From: Chitinophaga pinensis
GTDB lineage: Bacteria > Bacteroidota > Bacteroidia > Flavobacteriales_D > Crocinitomicaceae
DNA length: 6,744 nt
Assembly (NCBI GenBank): GCA_945861175.1
Contig: CAMATR010000099.1
Coordinates: 1-6,744, forward strand
Direction: 5' to 3'
Part shown: in pieces, positions 1 through 6,045 of the stretch
Position numbering within the stretch: the first letter of the stretch is position 1
Layout of the letters: every line of letters begins with the position of its first letter
The notes under the pieces: generated by a model
Seen by the model: the letters and a program-made list of their open reading frames with translations, nothing else
Told to the model about the DNA's origin: nothing
The model's database searches: none
Position numbers and translations under genes: made by a program

Positions 1-658
1 ATTCATCGGCCGTAGTGACTGAAAACTCATCAATCTTTATATAGCCTATTTTTTTATTGATCATATAAGTGCTCACCACCGATTCAATCGGAATCATGCC
101 CCGCAAAATACGCTTATTAACCACTTTTTTGTTTCGAAGAAGACGCACACTGACTGTAGTGTTTTCTTTACCTTTTAGCAAGGACATCACTTTTTCGTTA
201 GAAATCTTTTTCCCTGTCACTTTTTCCCCGTTTACCTGTATGATTCTGTCACCTGATTGAACGCCAGCGCGCTGTGAGGGAGAACCAGGAATTATGTTTG
301 TAACACAAATAGTATCCCTTAAAATCATGAAACGAACTCCTACTCCTCCGAATTGGCCTTGTATTGATTCATTTACTGATTGCAGGTCTTTTGCAGAAAT
401 ATAATTGCTATGAGGGTCAAGCTTATGTAGCATATCCGAAATAGTTTCTTCGAAAAGAACATCACCATTTAAAGTATCAACATACTTTTCGTTTAGCACA
501 TTGATAATGTCCTGCATTTTTTGGTGTTTCTGCTGTCCTGAGGTTCCAGAAAAAGAAGCCTCCGAAGAGTTTAGTATGTCTCCAAGCCATAAGCCAATAG
601 CCAAAAAAATAGATAATAAAATAGGAACTAAATAGTGATTTTTTGAATTAAATATCAT
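1..658 (-). CDS. S41 family carboxy-terminal processing protease, N-terminal part (cut by left edge)
   Basis: I translated 219 codons from the ATG at 658-656 to the window edge with no stop. An N-terminal hydrophobic segment (about residues 8-29) is a signal anchor or signal peptide, so the enzyme should act in the periplasm. A helical region follows with the family signature LDPHSNYI (80-87). Then comes a PDZ domain: GQFGGVGVRF (101-110), SPSQRAGVQSGD (126-137) and IIQVNGEKV (139-147). KIGYIKIDEFS (203-213) marks the beginning of the protease core. The catalytic Ser and Lys of the S41 family lie beyond the edge and cannot be checked. Family members (CtpA/Prc) cleave C-terminal tails of exported proteins; the substrate here is unknown. 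The start overlaps the end of the dCMP deaminase gene by 11 bases in another frame, so the two are almost certainly one operon. The family assignment is firm, the exact subfamily is not. Confidence 0.93.
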   Translation of the reverse strand, partial: MIFNSKNHYLVPILLSIFLAIGLWLGDILNSSEASFSGTSGQQKHQKMQDIINVLNEKYVDTLNGDVLFEETISDMLHKLDPHSNYISAKDLQSVNESIQGQFGGVGVRFMILRDTICVTNIIPGSPSQRAGVQSGDRIIQVNGEKVTGKKISNEKVMSLLKGKENTTVSVRLLRNKKVVNKRILRGMIPIESVVSTYMINKKIGYIKIDEFSVTTADE

Positions 659-1094
659 CTTCAAGGTTTTCAATTTGTAACAAAGCAACCCCTGCATCTT
701 TTAAGAAATTTATTCCTTCGGTATCTTTGTAAGAATTTTTATAAACCACTCTATTTATGCCAGCTTGAAGTATAAGCTTGCTGCAATCTTTGCATGGAGA
801 GAGCGTAAGATACAACGTGGCCCCCTTGCAATTATTTGTTGATTTAGCCACCTTCAATATTGCATTTGCTTCTGCATGAAGAACATACCAATGGGTATTT
901 CCGTCTTCATTTTCGCAACAATTGTCAAATCCAGCAGGGGTGCCGTTATAGCCATCGGAAATTATCATGGCGTCTTTTACGATAATTGCCCCAACTTTTT
1001 TTCTTTTGCAATGAGACAAATTTGACCAAGATTCTGCCATCCGCAAATAAGCCTTGTCATAACGCAGTTGTTTTAAGTATTCTTTTTCTTCCAT
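648..1094 (-). CDS. dCMP deaminase (ComEB-like cytidine/deoxycytidylate deaminase)
   Basis: This 148-residue protein has the full zinc-dependent deaminase signature: HAEANAI with zinc ligand His73 and proton-shuttling Glu75, and SPCKDC with zinc ligands Cys101 and Cys104. GYNGTPAGFDNC (48-59) is the phosphate/substrate-binding segment typical of dCMP deaminases and separates it from tRNA adenosine deaminase (TadA), CMP deaminase and free-nucleoside cytidine deaminases. The expected reaction is dCMP + H2O to dUMP + NH3, feeding thymidylate synthesis in the cytoplasm. The length is normal for the family. It starts 19 bases after the response regulator stop, and its last 11 bases overlap the S41 protease gene. 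There is no Shine-Dalgarno sequence, but a perfect TAnnTTTG -7 box ends 10 bases before the ATG. Whether it is regulated by dCTP and dTTP, as many dCMP deaminases are, cannot be judged from sequence alone. Confidence 0.93.
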   Translation of the reverse strand: MEEKEYLKQLRYDKAYLRMAESWSNLSHCKRKKVGAIIVKDAMIISDGYNGTPAGFDNCCENEDGNTHWYVLHAEANAILKVAKSTNNCKGATLYLTLSPCKDCSKLILQAGINRVVYKNSYKDTEGINFLKDAGVALLQIENLEDDI

Positions 1095-1104
1095 AACGAT
1101 GATT

Positions 1105-1112
1105 CAAAGGTA
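1105..1112 (-). promoter_or_regulatory. Putative -7 promoter box (TACCTTTG) for dCMP deaminase-protease pair
   Basis: Read on the minus strand, TACCTTTG matches the Bacteroidota housekeeping sigma -7 consensus TAnnTTTG exactly. Initiation 4-6 bases past the final G would leave a leader of only about 5-7 bases before the ATG at 1094. The -33 partner (TTG or TTTG) is poor: the nearest candidate is TTTC at 1132-1129 with a 16-base spacer, one base off consensus and slightly short. It lies in the 19-base gap after the response regulator stop. Confidence 0.45.
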
Positions 1113-1113
1113 G

Positions 1114-1809
1114 TTATTTTACATTGGTGAAACGATAACCAACTGCTCTAATAGAATGAAAATAAATAGGATTCTTAGGGTCAATTTCAAAGAGTTTCCG
1201 AAAATTTAGAATATAATTATCAATAGTCCGAGTCGTTGGAAATTGGTCTTTTCCCCAAACTTTATCAAGAATTTCGTTCCGTGATATTACAATTCCCTCT
1301 CTTTCTGAAAACAATCGAAGCAGTTCAATTTCTTTCTTTGAAAGCATCATTGAAGCTCCATTTTCAGGATTATTTACTATGAACGTTTCAAAATTTACTA
1401 ATCGACCACCAATACTTATTTCATCTTGCAATGATTTGCGCTTATTGGAAGATCCCTCAGATAAAATGCGCACTCTAAGCAACAATTCTTCTAAGTCAAA
1501 GGGTTTGCTTAAATAATCGTTGCCACCAAGCTTTAATCCGGCAATACGATCTTCTGTTGTCCCTTTTGCTGATAGAAAAAGTATTGGTACATCGGAAAAT
1601 TTGCGAATCTCATTGCAGATATCAAGCCCACTGACTTCTGGCAGCATAACATCTAAAATTATTAGAGCATAATTATTAAAATCAGCAGCTTTATTAATAG
1701 CTTCTCGACCGTTGTGTATAATTGTTGTTTGATAGCCCTCCAACTCTAGATTGATTTTGATCAATTCAGCTATACTTTTTTCATCTTCAACAACACAGAC
1801 CTTAAACAT
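1114..1809 (-). CDS. OmpR/PhoB-family response regulator transcription factor
   Basis: This 231-residue protein has the two usual domains. The receiver domain (about 1-115) shows the acidic pocket Glu8/Asp9, phospho-acceptor Asp53 in LDVMLPEVSG, Ser80 at the switch Thr/Ser position, Tyr99 at the aromatic switch and Lys102 in SKPFD, so it should be phosphorylatable. The winged-helix DNA-binding domain (about 133-229) has LSKKEIELLRLF (156-167), the recognition helix in RTIDNYILNFRKLFE (194-208) and the wing end SIRAVGYRF (219-227). It presumably accepts phosphate from a membrane histidine kinase and binds promoter DNA as a dimer. No kinase gene is in the window; the kinase could not lie directly upstream in the same operon because purH diverges there, so it is encoded elsewhere or beyond the left edge. 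The target genes are unknown. It is first in a minus-strand run with dCMP deaminase and the S41 protease. The ATG at 1809 gives a receiver starting at the normal point. Confidence 0.95.
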   Translation of the reverse strand: MFKVCVVEDEKSIAELIKINLELEGYQTTIIHNGREAINKAADFNNYALIILDVMLPEVSGLDICNEIRKFSDVPILFLSAKGTTEDRIAGLKLGGNDYLSKPFDLEELLLRVRILSEGSSNKRKSLQDEISIGGRLVNFETFIVNNPENGASMMLSKKEIELLRLFSEREGIVISRNEILDKVWGKDQFPTTRTIDNYILNFRKLFEIDPKNPIYFHSIRAVGYRFTNVK

Positions 1810-1996
1810 TCAAAATGAAATTAATTAAATACAAGCATAAAACTATTAAAAATTAAAAAATGAAAGTGCATCAGATTTTCAAACCGTGCAAAGAACTTAG
1901 GCCGTTTCTGTTCATAAACCATTAATTTTTTCACCACTCATCTTAATTCAAACCCTTTTTTTAGACTAATTTCGCACTTTCTTTTTCCAATCCATT
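1810..1996. other. Divergent intergenic region between response regulator and purH
   Basis: This 187-base, very AT-rich stretch must carry the promoters of both divergent genes. No ORF or structured RNA is evident. For purH there is a near-consensus -7 box (1967-1974). For the response regulator only a poor match is visible on the minus strand (TAGTTTTA, 1845-1838, one mismatch, without a -33 partner). I see no convincing inverted repeat that would mark an operator or purine riboswitch. Confidence 0.6.
1967..1974 (+). promoter_or_regulatory. Putative -7 promoter box (TAATTTCG) for purH
   Basis: TAATTTCG differs from the Bacteroidota -7 consensus TAnnTTTG at one base. Initiation at about 1978-1980 would give a leader of roughly 17-19 bases before the purH ATG. 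The -33 side offers only near matches: TTA at 1943-1945 (spacer 21) or TTC at 1947-1949 (spacer 17). Placement fits, strength is uncertain. Confidence 0.35.
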
Positions 1997-3526
1997 ATGA
2001 GTTCAAATAAAAAAATCAAGGCAGCATTAATTTCGGTATTTGATAAAACAGGGTTAGCCCCAATTGTTCGGGAGCTTCATCAAAAGCAAGTAACAATATA
2101 TTCAACAGGAGGCACACAAAATTTCATCGAGGAAATGAATATACCTGTTCAGCGAGTTGAAGACCTTACTTCTTATCCATCGATTCTTGGAGGTCGAGTG
2201 AAAACCTTGCATCCAAAAGTGTTTGGTGGAATTTTAAACAGACGAGATCTTTCTGAAGATCAAGCGCAGATTGCTGAATTTGAAATACCTGAGATTGATT
2301 TGGTTATTGTAGATCTATACCCTTTCGAAGCAACTGTGGCATCCGGGGCTGATCATAAGGCAATTATTGAGAAAATTGATATCGGTGGAATATCTTTGAT
2401 ACGTGCTGCAGCGAAAAACTATAATGATGTTGTAATTCTTCCCTCACAAGCCCAATACGCGGCATTCTTGGCAATCATTCAAACTCAAAATGGAGAAACA
2501 ACAATCGAGCAACGTGAATCTTTTGCTCGAGACGCATTCAACGTTTCGTCGCATTATGACACACATATTTTTAAGTATTTTGATAAAGGGGAAAGTGATG
2601 TTTTAAAGGAGAGCATTCAAGACTCTCAAGTGCTTCGTTATGGAGAAAACCCTCATCAAAAGGGGGTTTTTCATGGAAATCTAAATGAAGTTTTCGATAA
2701 ATTGCACGGAAAAGAATTGTCATATAATAATTTACTCGATGTGGACGCCGCTGTTGCATTAATGTCGGAGTTTAAAAATGACGACCCAACGTTTGCTATT
2801 TTGAAACACAATAATGCTTGTGGTATAGCTTCGCGGAAAACAATAAAAGAGGCTTACGAGGCGGCTTTGGCTGGAGACCCTGTTAGCGCCTTTGGTGGGA
2901 TATTAATTTCTAACCAATATATTGATGAGGTCACGGCGGTGTCCGTAAATGAGCTTTTTTGTGAAGTGATCATTGCTCCTGGATACGAAGAGAAAGCACT
3001 TAATTTGTTGATGTCAAAAAAGAACAGAATTATTTTAGTGCAGAAGGAGCTTACTTTACCAACACGACAATTCAGAACAATACTAAACGGTGTTCTAGAA
3101 CAAGACAAAGATTTGCTACTAGAAACAAAAGAAAATTTAGAGCCTAGAACAAGCAAAAAACCCACTTTAGAAGAAATAGAAGATCTTTTATTTGCGAACA
3201 AACTAGTGAAACATACAAAGTCGAACACAATTGTAATTGCAAAAGGAAAACAATTGCTTGCAAGCGGCACTGGACAAACCTCTCGCGTAGACGCATTGCG
3301 ACAGGCAATTCATAAGGCTCAGTCGTTTAACTTTGATTTGCAGGGAGCCGTAATGGCTTCAGACGCCTTTTTCCCTTTCCCTGATTGCGTAGAAATCGCC
3401 GATAAAGCTGGGATTACTGCGGTCATTCAACCAGGGGGATCAATCAAAGATGAGCTTTCCATTGAATATTGTAATTCAAATGGTTTGGCAATGGTATTTA
3501 CAGGTAATCGGCACTTCAAACATTAA
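1997..3526 (+). CDS. purH: Bifunctional AICAR transformylase / IMP cyclohydrolase PurH
   Basis: This 509-residue protein carries out the last two steps of de novo purine synthesis in the cytoplasm: it formylates AICAR with 10-formyl-tetrahydrofolate, then closes the ring to give IMP. The N-terminal MGS-like IMP cyclohydrolase domain (about 5-195) shows ISVFDKTGL (12-20), STGGT (36-40) and LGGRVKTLHPKVFGGIL (64-80). The transformylase domain has LRYGENPHQ (213-221), LSYNNLLDVDAA (241-252), the catalytic Lys270-His271 pair in LKHNNACG, SAFGGI (297-302), GTGQTSRVDA (424-433) and the C-terminal SDAFFPFPD (455-463), QPGGSIKD (478-485), MVFTGNRHFKH. The motif reads NNACG where many homologues have NNPCG; the catalytic pair is intact. 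Length is normal for the family. There is no Shine-Dalgarno sequence before the ATG, as usual in Bacteroidota. mreB follows after 95 bases on the same strand with no good terminator between, so read-through into mreB is likely. Confidence 0.98.
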   Translation: MSSNKKIKAALISVFDKTGLAPIVRELHQKQVTIYSTGGTQNFIEEMNIPVQRVEDLTSYPSILGGRVKTLHPKVFGGILNRRDLSEDQAQIAEFEIPEIDLVIVDLYPFEATVASGADHKAIIEKIDIGGISLIRAAAKNYNDVVILPSQAQYAAFLAIIQTQNGETTIEQRESFARDAFNVSSHYDTHIFKYFDKGESDVLKESIQDSQVLRYGENPHQKGVFHGNLNEVFDKLHGKELSYNNLLDVDAAVALMSEFKNDDPTFAILKHNNACGIASRKTIKEAYEAALAGDPVSAFGGILISNQYIDEVTAVSVNELFCEVIIAPGYEEKALNLLMSKKNRIILVQKELTLPTRQFRTILNGVLEQDKDLLLETKENLEPRTSKKPTLEEIEDLLFANKLVKHTKSNTIVIAKGKQLLASGTGQTSRVDALRQAIHKAQSFNFDLQGAVMASDAFFPFPDCVEIADKAGITAVIQPGGSIKDELSIEYCNSNGLAMVFTGNRHFKH

Positions 3527-3621
3527 AAGAAAAATTTTGATCAAATATTGAAACAAAAAGCCGATTTTTACGAAAACAAACAAGATATTTTAAAGCACTT
3601 TAAAAAAGGCAACGACAAAAA
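3527..3621 (+). other. purH-mreB intergenic spacer
   Basis: These 95 AT-rich bases hold no gene. A 10-base perfect palindrome TTTGATCAAA (3536-3545) and a weak A5/T5 hairpin with loop GCCGA (3555-3569) are visible; the latter has an all-AT stem and is unlikely to stop transcription. I find no match to TAnnTTTG near mreB, so mreB may depend on the purH promoter or on one not recognisable here. The mreB start is preceded by an A-rich stretch with AAAAAAGG (3602-3609) 12 bases upstream, a weak ribosome-binding candidate. Confidence 0.5.
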
Positions 3622-4647
3622 ATGGGTTTATTTAGCTTTTTAACGCAGGAAATTGCAATCGATCTCGGAACGGCGAACACGCTTATCATCATGAATGATA
3701 AGGTGGTTGTTGACGAACCTTCAATTGTTGCGAGAGATATTCAAACAGGAAAAATTGTTGCGATTGGTAAGAAAGCGCAGCAAATGCATGGTAAAACACA
3801 CAAGTTAATTGAAACTGTCAGACCACTAAAAGATGGTGTGATTGCAGATTTCCAAAGTGCAGAACAAATGATTCGCGGAATGATTAAAATGATCAATCCA
3901 GGAAGAAGCTTATTCAATCCAACTTTAAGAATGGTAATTTGTATTCCTTCGGGCATTACAGAAGTTGAAAAACGTGCCGTTCGAGATTCAGCTGAACATG
4001 CCGGAGCTAAAGAGGTTTACTTGATTCATGAACCAATGGCAGCTGCTATTGGAATTGGGATAGATGTTGAAGAGCCAATGGGAAATATGATTATTGATAT
4101 TGGTGGCGGTACTTCCGAGATTGCTGTTATTGCTCTTGGAGGAATTGTTTGTGATAAGTCTATCCGTGTAGCAGGGGATGATTTCACGAATGATATTGAA
4201 GAATATATGCGTCGTCAGCACAATATACTTGTCGGTGAGCGAACGGCAGAACAAATTAAAATTGAGGTGGGGGCAGCCCTACCCGAGCTAGAGTTTCCGC
4301 CTGAAGATTTTGCAGTGCGCGGAAGAGACTTAATGACAGGTATTCCAAAAGAAATTATCATTACTTATTCCGAAGTGGCACACGCTTTAGACAAAACAAT
4401 TTCAAAAATTGAAGAGGCAATTCTTAGTGCATTGGAAATGACACCGCCTGAATTATCTGCCGACATATATAAAACCGGTATTTATCTTGCCGGTGGCGGC
4501 TCTATGTTACGTGGTTTGGACAAGCGAATTTCAGCCAAGACTAAGCTTCCGGTGCACATTGCCGAAGATCCACTTAGAGCGGTAGCGCGAGGTACAAGTA
4601 TTGCCTTAAAAAATATACACCGCTTCCAATTCCTTATTAGAGATTAA
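3622..4647 (+). CDS. mreB: Rod shape-determining protein MreB (bacterial actin)
   Basis: MreB forms membrane-bound ATP-dependent filaments on the inner face of the cytoplasmic membrane and orients the elongasome that makes side-wall peptidoglycan. The 341-residue protein has the complete actin-fold nucleotide site: phosphate-1 loop IDLGTANT (13-20), IPSGITEVEKRAV (108-120), HEPMAAAIG with catalytic-position Glu137 (136-144), phosphate-2 loop DIGGGTSEIAVI (159-170), and the adenosine motif YLAGGGSMLRGL (288-299). The N-terminal MGLFSFL is short and hydrophobic, suitable for membrane contact. Length is normal for the family. The chosen ATG puts the first strand (EIAIDLGT) at the usual distance from the N-terminus. 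It is followed by a strong intrinsic terminator, so it is likely to be transcribed partly or wholly apart from mreC, mreD and mrdA, its functional partners. Confidence 0.98.
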   Translation: MGLFSFLTQEIAIDLGTANTLIIMNDKVVVDEPSIVARDIQTGKIVAIGKKAQQMHGKTHKLIETVRPLKDGVIADFQSAEQMIRGMIKMINPGRSLFNPTLRMVICIPSGITEVEKRAVRDSAEHAGAKEVYLIHEPMAAAIGIGIDVEEPMGNMIIDIGGGTSEIAVIALGGIVCDKSIRVAGDDFTNDIEEYMRRQHNILVGERTAEQIKIEVGAALPELEFPPEDFAVRGRDLMTGIPKEIIITYSEVAHALDKTISKIEEAILSALEMTPPELSADIYKTGIYLAGGGSMLRGLDKRISAKTKLPVHIAEDPLRAVARGTSIALKNIHRFQFLIRD

Positions 4648-4650
4648 TTT

Positions 4651-4683
4651 GAAAGTCCCGCAATAGATTTAGTGGGATTTTTT
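4651..4683 (+). terminator. Intrinsic terminator (or attenuator) after mreB
   Basis: The left arm (4651-4661) and right arm (4672-4682) pair over 11 positions around a 10-base loop (4662-4671). The core is TCCCGC against GTGGGA, with one G-T pair, extended outward by A-T and G-T pairs. The 3' side is a six-T run (4678-4683). It begins 3 bases after the mreB stop, the expected place for a rho-independent terminator. Its T-run merges with the -7 box assigned to mreC. Confidence 0.75.
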
Positions 4684-4690
4684 ATCTTTG
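4683..4690 (+). promoter_or_regulatory. Putative -7 promoter box (TATCTTTG) for mreC-mreD-mrdA
   Basis: TATCTTTG is an exact match to the Bacteroidota -7 consensus TAnnTTTG. It ends only 3 bases before the mreC ATG (4694-4696), so initiation 4-6 bases past the G would fall on or beside that ATG and give a leaderless or nearly leaderless mRNA. No TTG or TTTG is found at a normal -33 distance; that region is occupied by the terminator stem and loop. The exact box and its position support a promoter, the missing -33 weakens it. Confidence 0.5.
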
Positions 4691-4693
4691 TGC

Positions 4694-5533
4694 ATGCGAA
4701 ATCTGATTGCTTTTTTTAGGCGTTTCCGAGTTTTTCTTGTATTTGTTGCTTTGCAAATTTTTGCACTGTCCATCTATTTTACTTTTTTAAATTTTCCGAG
4801 GGCACAATATCTGACTAGTGCATCAGCTGTTTCAGGAAGCATTCTAACCGTAAGAAATGATATTACCAAGCATTTTAATTTAAGTAAAAACAATGACCAA
4901 CTACAACAGGAGAATATTTGGCTAAGACAGCAATTACCGAACAGTTTTCAGCGTTTGAGAAATAGGACATATGAAATCGATGATACATTGTTTCATCAAC
5001 AATATCTTTACATTCCTGCTACGGTTATTAACTCAACGGTAACTAAAATGAACAATTATTTCACATTAAATATCGGCTATCGTCAAGGTATTAAGCGTGG
5101 AATGGGCGTGTTTTCTAATAAAGGAATTGTTGGTATAATTCACAATACAAGCGAACACTTTTCTGTTGTGAAGTCAGTTCTAACTGAAAACATCAACATC
5201 GATGTAATGATTCAGCCAATAGGGTTATTTGGGATCCTAAAGTGGGACGGAAAAGATGCTAGGAGAGGCTCTGTAACAGGAATATCCAACGATTTAAAGA
5301 TTAAAAAATGGTCGAAAGTTGTTACACGTGGAGGGTCTGGTATCTTTCCTCGAGGATTAATGGTGGGGCATATTGAAAAATTGAATCCAGTAGAAGGCAA
5401 ACCTCTTTGGGATGTTGTTATGCGTTACTCTGAGGATTACCGCTCTCTTCAGCGGGTTTATGTTATTAAAAATTTAATGCAGGCAGAACAAGACACCTTA
5501 GAAGCAGCTATTCCGGTTGACAAAGAAGAATGA
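4694..5533 (+). CDS. mreC: Rod shape-determining protein MreC
   Basis: MreC is the periplasmic, membrane-anchored elongasome scaffold that binds and activates PBP2. From the ATG at 4694 the protein has 279 residues: a short basic cytoplasmic tail (RRFR, 9-12), one membrane segment (about 13-33), a helical coiled-coil-like stretch (about 53-92), then the beta-rich domain (about 105-262) with GYRQGIKRGMGVFSNKGIVGII (128-149), DVMIQPIGLFGILKWDG (170-186) and the family motif VVTRGGSGIFPRGLMVGHI (209-227). Length is typical for the family. A TTG six bases further upstream in the same frame (4688) could add two residues, but it lies inside the presumed -7 promoter box and is rejected as start. The stop overlaps the mreD start as ATGA, pointing to coupled translation. 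There is no Shine-Dalgarno sequence; the transcript may start at the ATG. Confidence 0.95.
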   Translation: MRNLIAFFRRFRVFLVFVALQIFALSIYFTFLNFPRAQYLTSASAVSGSILTVRNDITKHFNLSKNNDQLQQENIWLRQQLPNSFQRLRNRTYEIDDTLFHQQYLYIPATVINSTVTKMNNYFTLNIGYRQGIKRGMGVFSNKGIVGIIHNTSEHFSVVKSVLTENINIDVMIQPIGLFGILKWDGKDARRGSVTGISNDLKIKKWSKVVTRGGSGIFPRGLMVGHIEKLNPVEGKPLWDVVMRYSEDYRSLQRVYVIKNLMQAEQDTLEAAIPVDKEE

Positions 5534-6045
5534 ATGACATAATTAAACATAGTATTCGCTTTGTTGCGCTTGTTATTGCGCAAGCATACATCCTTAATCA
5601 GTTAGAAATTGGCTTTGGTATTCAATTGATGGTATACCCTTTGCTAATATTTTTATTACCCTTTGAATTAGGACTGATATACTTAATGCTGATTGCATTT
5701 GTTATGGGAGTTTTAATAGATGCGGTTTCAAACACCTATGGGCTTCATACATCTTCACTTTTACTTTTCGCTTATTTACGCCCATTCATTATGAAGGTTT
5801 TTTCTCCTCGTGATGGCTATGAAAATCAAAGGGAAGGAAATATTTTTGAGATGGGACCTCGCTGGTTTTTATTTGTTTTTGGGACTTTGCTTGCTATTCA
5901 TCATTTTTGGTTCTTTTTACTTGAAATATTTCGTTTTGACGAGTTCTTTTTTATACTACAAAAAACAATCTTAAGCCTTCCAATATCCTACATGCTTTGT
6001 TATTTCTTGCAAGCTTTGTTCGTCTCTAAGCCAAAGGAAAGATGA
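5530..6045 (+). CDS. mreD: Rod shape-determining protein MreD
   Basis: This 171-residue, strongly hydrophobic protein fits MreD, the integral membrane partner of MreC in the elongasome. I see about five or six membrane segments: roughly 7-24, 33-45, 47-64, 73-90, 112-132 and 139-164. The motif DAVSNTYGLHTSSLLLFAYLRP (64-85) matches the moderately conserved MreD core, an acidic residue followed by GLH and a later Arg-Pro. A hydrophilic loop (91-111, SPRDGYENQ and following residues) separates the fourth and fifth segments. MreD sequences diverge widely, so the call rests on hydropathy, this motif and position between mreC and mrdA. Its ATG overlaps the mreC stop and its TGA overlaps the mrdA ATG, both as ATGA. 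Confidence 0.93.
   Translation: MNDIIKHSIRFVALVIAQAYILNQLEIGFGIQLMVYPLLIFLLPFELGLIYLMLIAFVMGVLIDAVSNTYGLHTSSLLLFAYLRPFIMKVFSPRDGYENQREGNIFEMGPRWFLFVFGTLLAIHHFWFFLLEIFRFDEFFFILQKTILSLPISYMLCYFLQALFVSKPKER

Noticed and set aside
69..260. Plus-strand ORF of 63 codons
   Set aside because: It lies opposite the S41 protease, whose PDZ domain reads clearly on the minus strand. The peptide resembles no known family.
1810..1996. Purine riboswitch or small RNA upstream of purH
   Set aside because: The predicted purH leader is under 20 bases and no conserved riboswitch core or stable stem is visible.
2571..3270. Minus-strand ORFs of 62 and 138 codons
   Set aside because: Both are antisense to conserved purH coding sequence and show no domain or start signal; they are shadows.
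3536..3545. Palindrome TTTGATCAAA as a firm operator
   Set aside because: A single 10-base AT-rich palindrome can easily occur by chance here, and no second copy was seen in the other intergenic regions.
3555..3569. AAAAA-GCCGA-TTTTT hairpin as a purH terminator
   Set aside because: The stem is five A-T pairs with no G-C pair, too weak for an intrinsic terminator.
3741..4254. Minus-strand ORFs of 71 and 88 codons
   Set aside because: Both are antisense to the conserved mreB nucleotide-binding core, with no recognisable features of their own.
4688..4696. TTG at 4688 as the mreC start
   Set aside because: It would lie inside the TATCTTTG promoter box and adds only two residues; the ATG at 4694 gives a normal MreC N-terminus.
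5212..5400. Minus-strand ORF of 62 codons
   Set aside because: It is antisense to the conserved beta domain of mreC and has no independent support.
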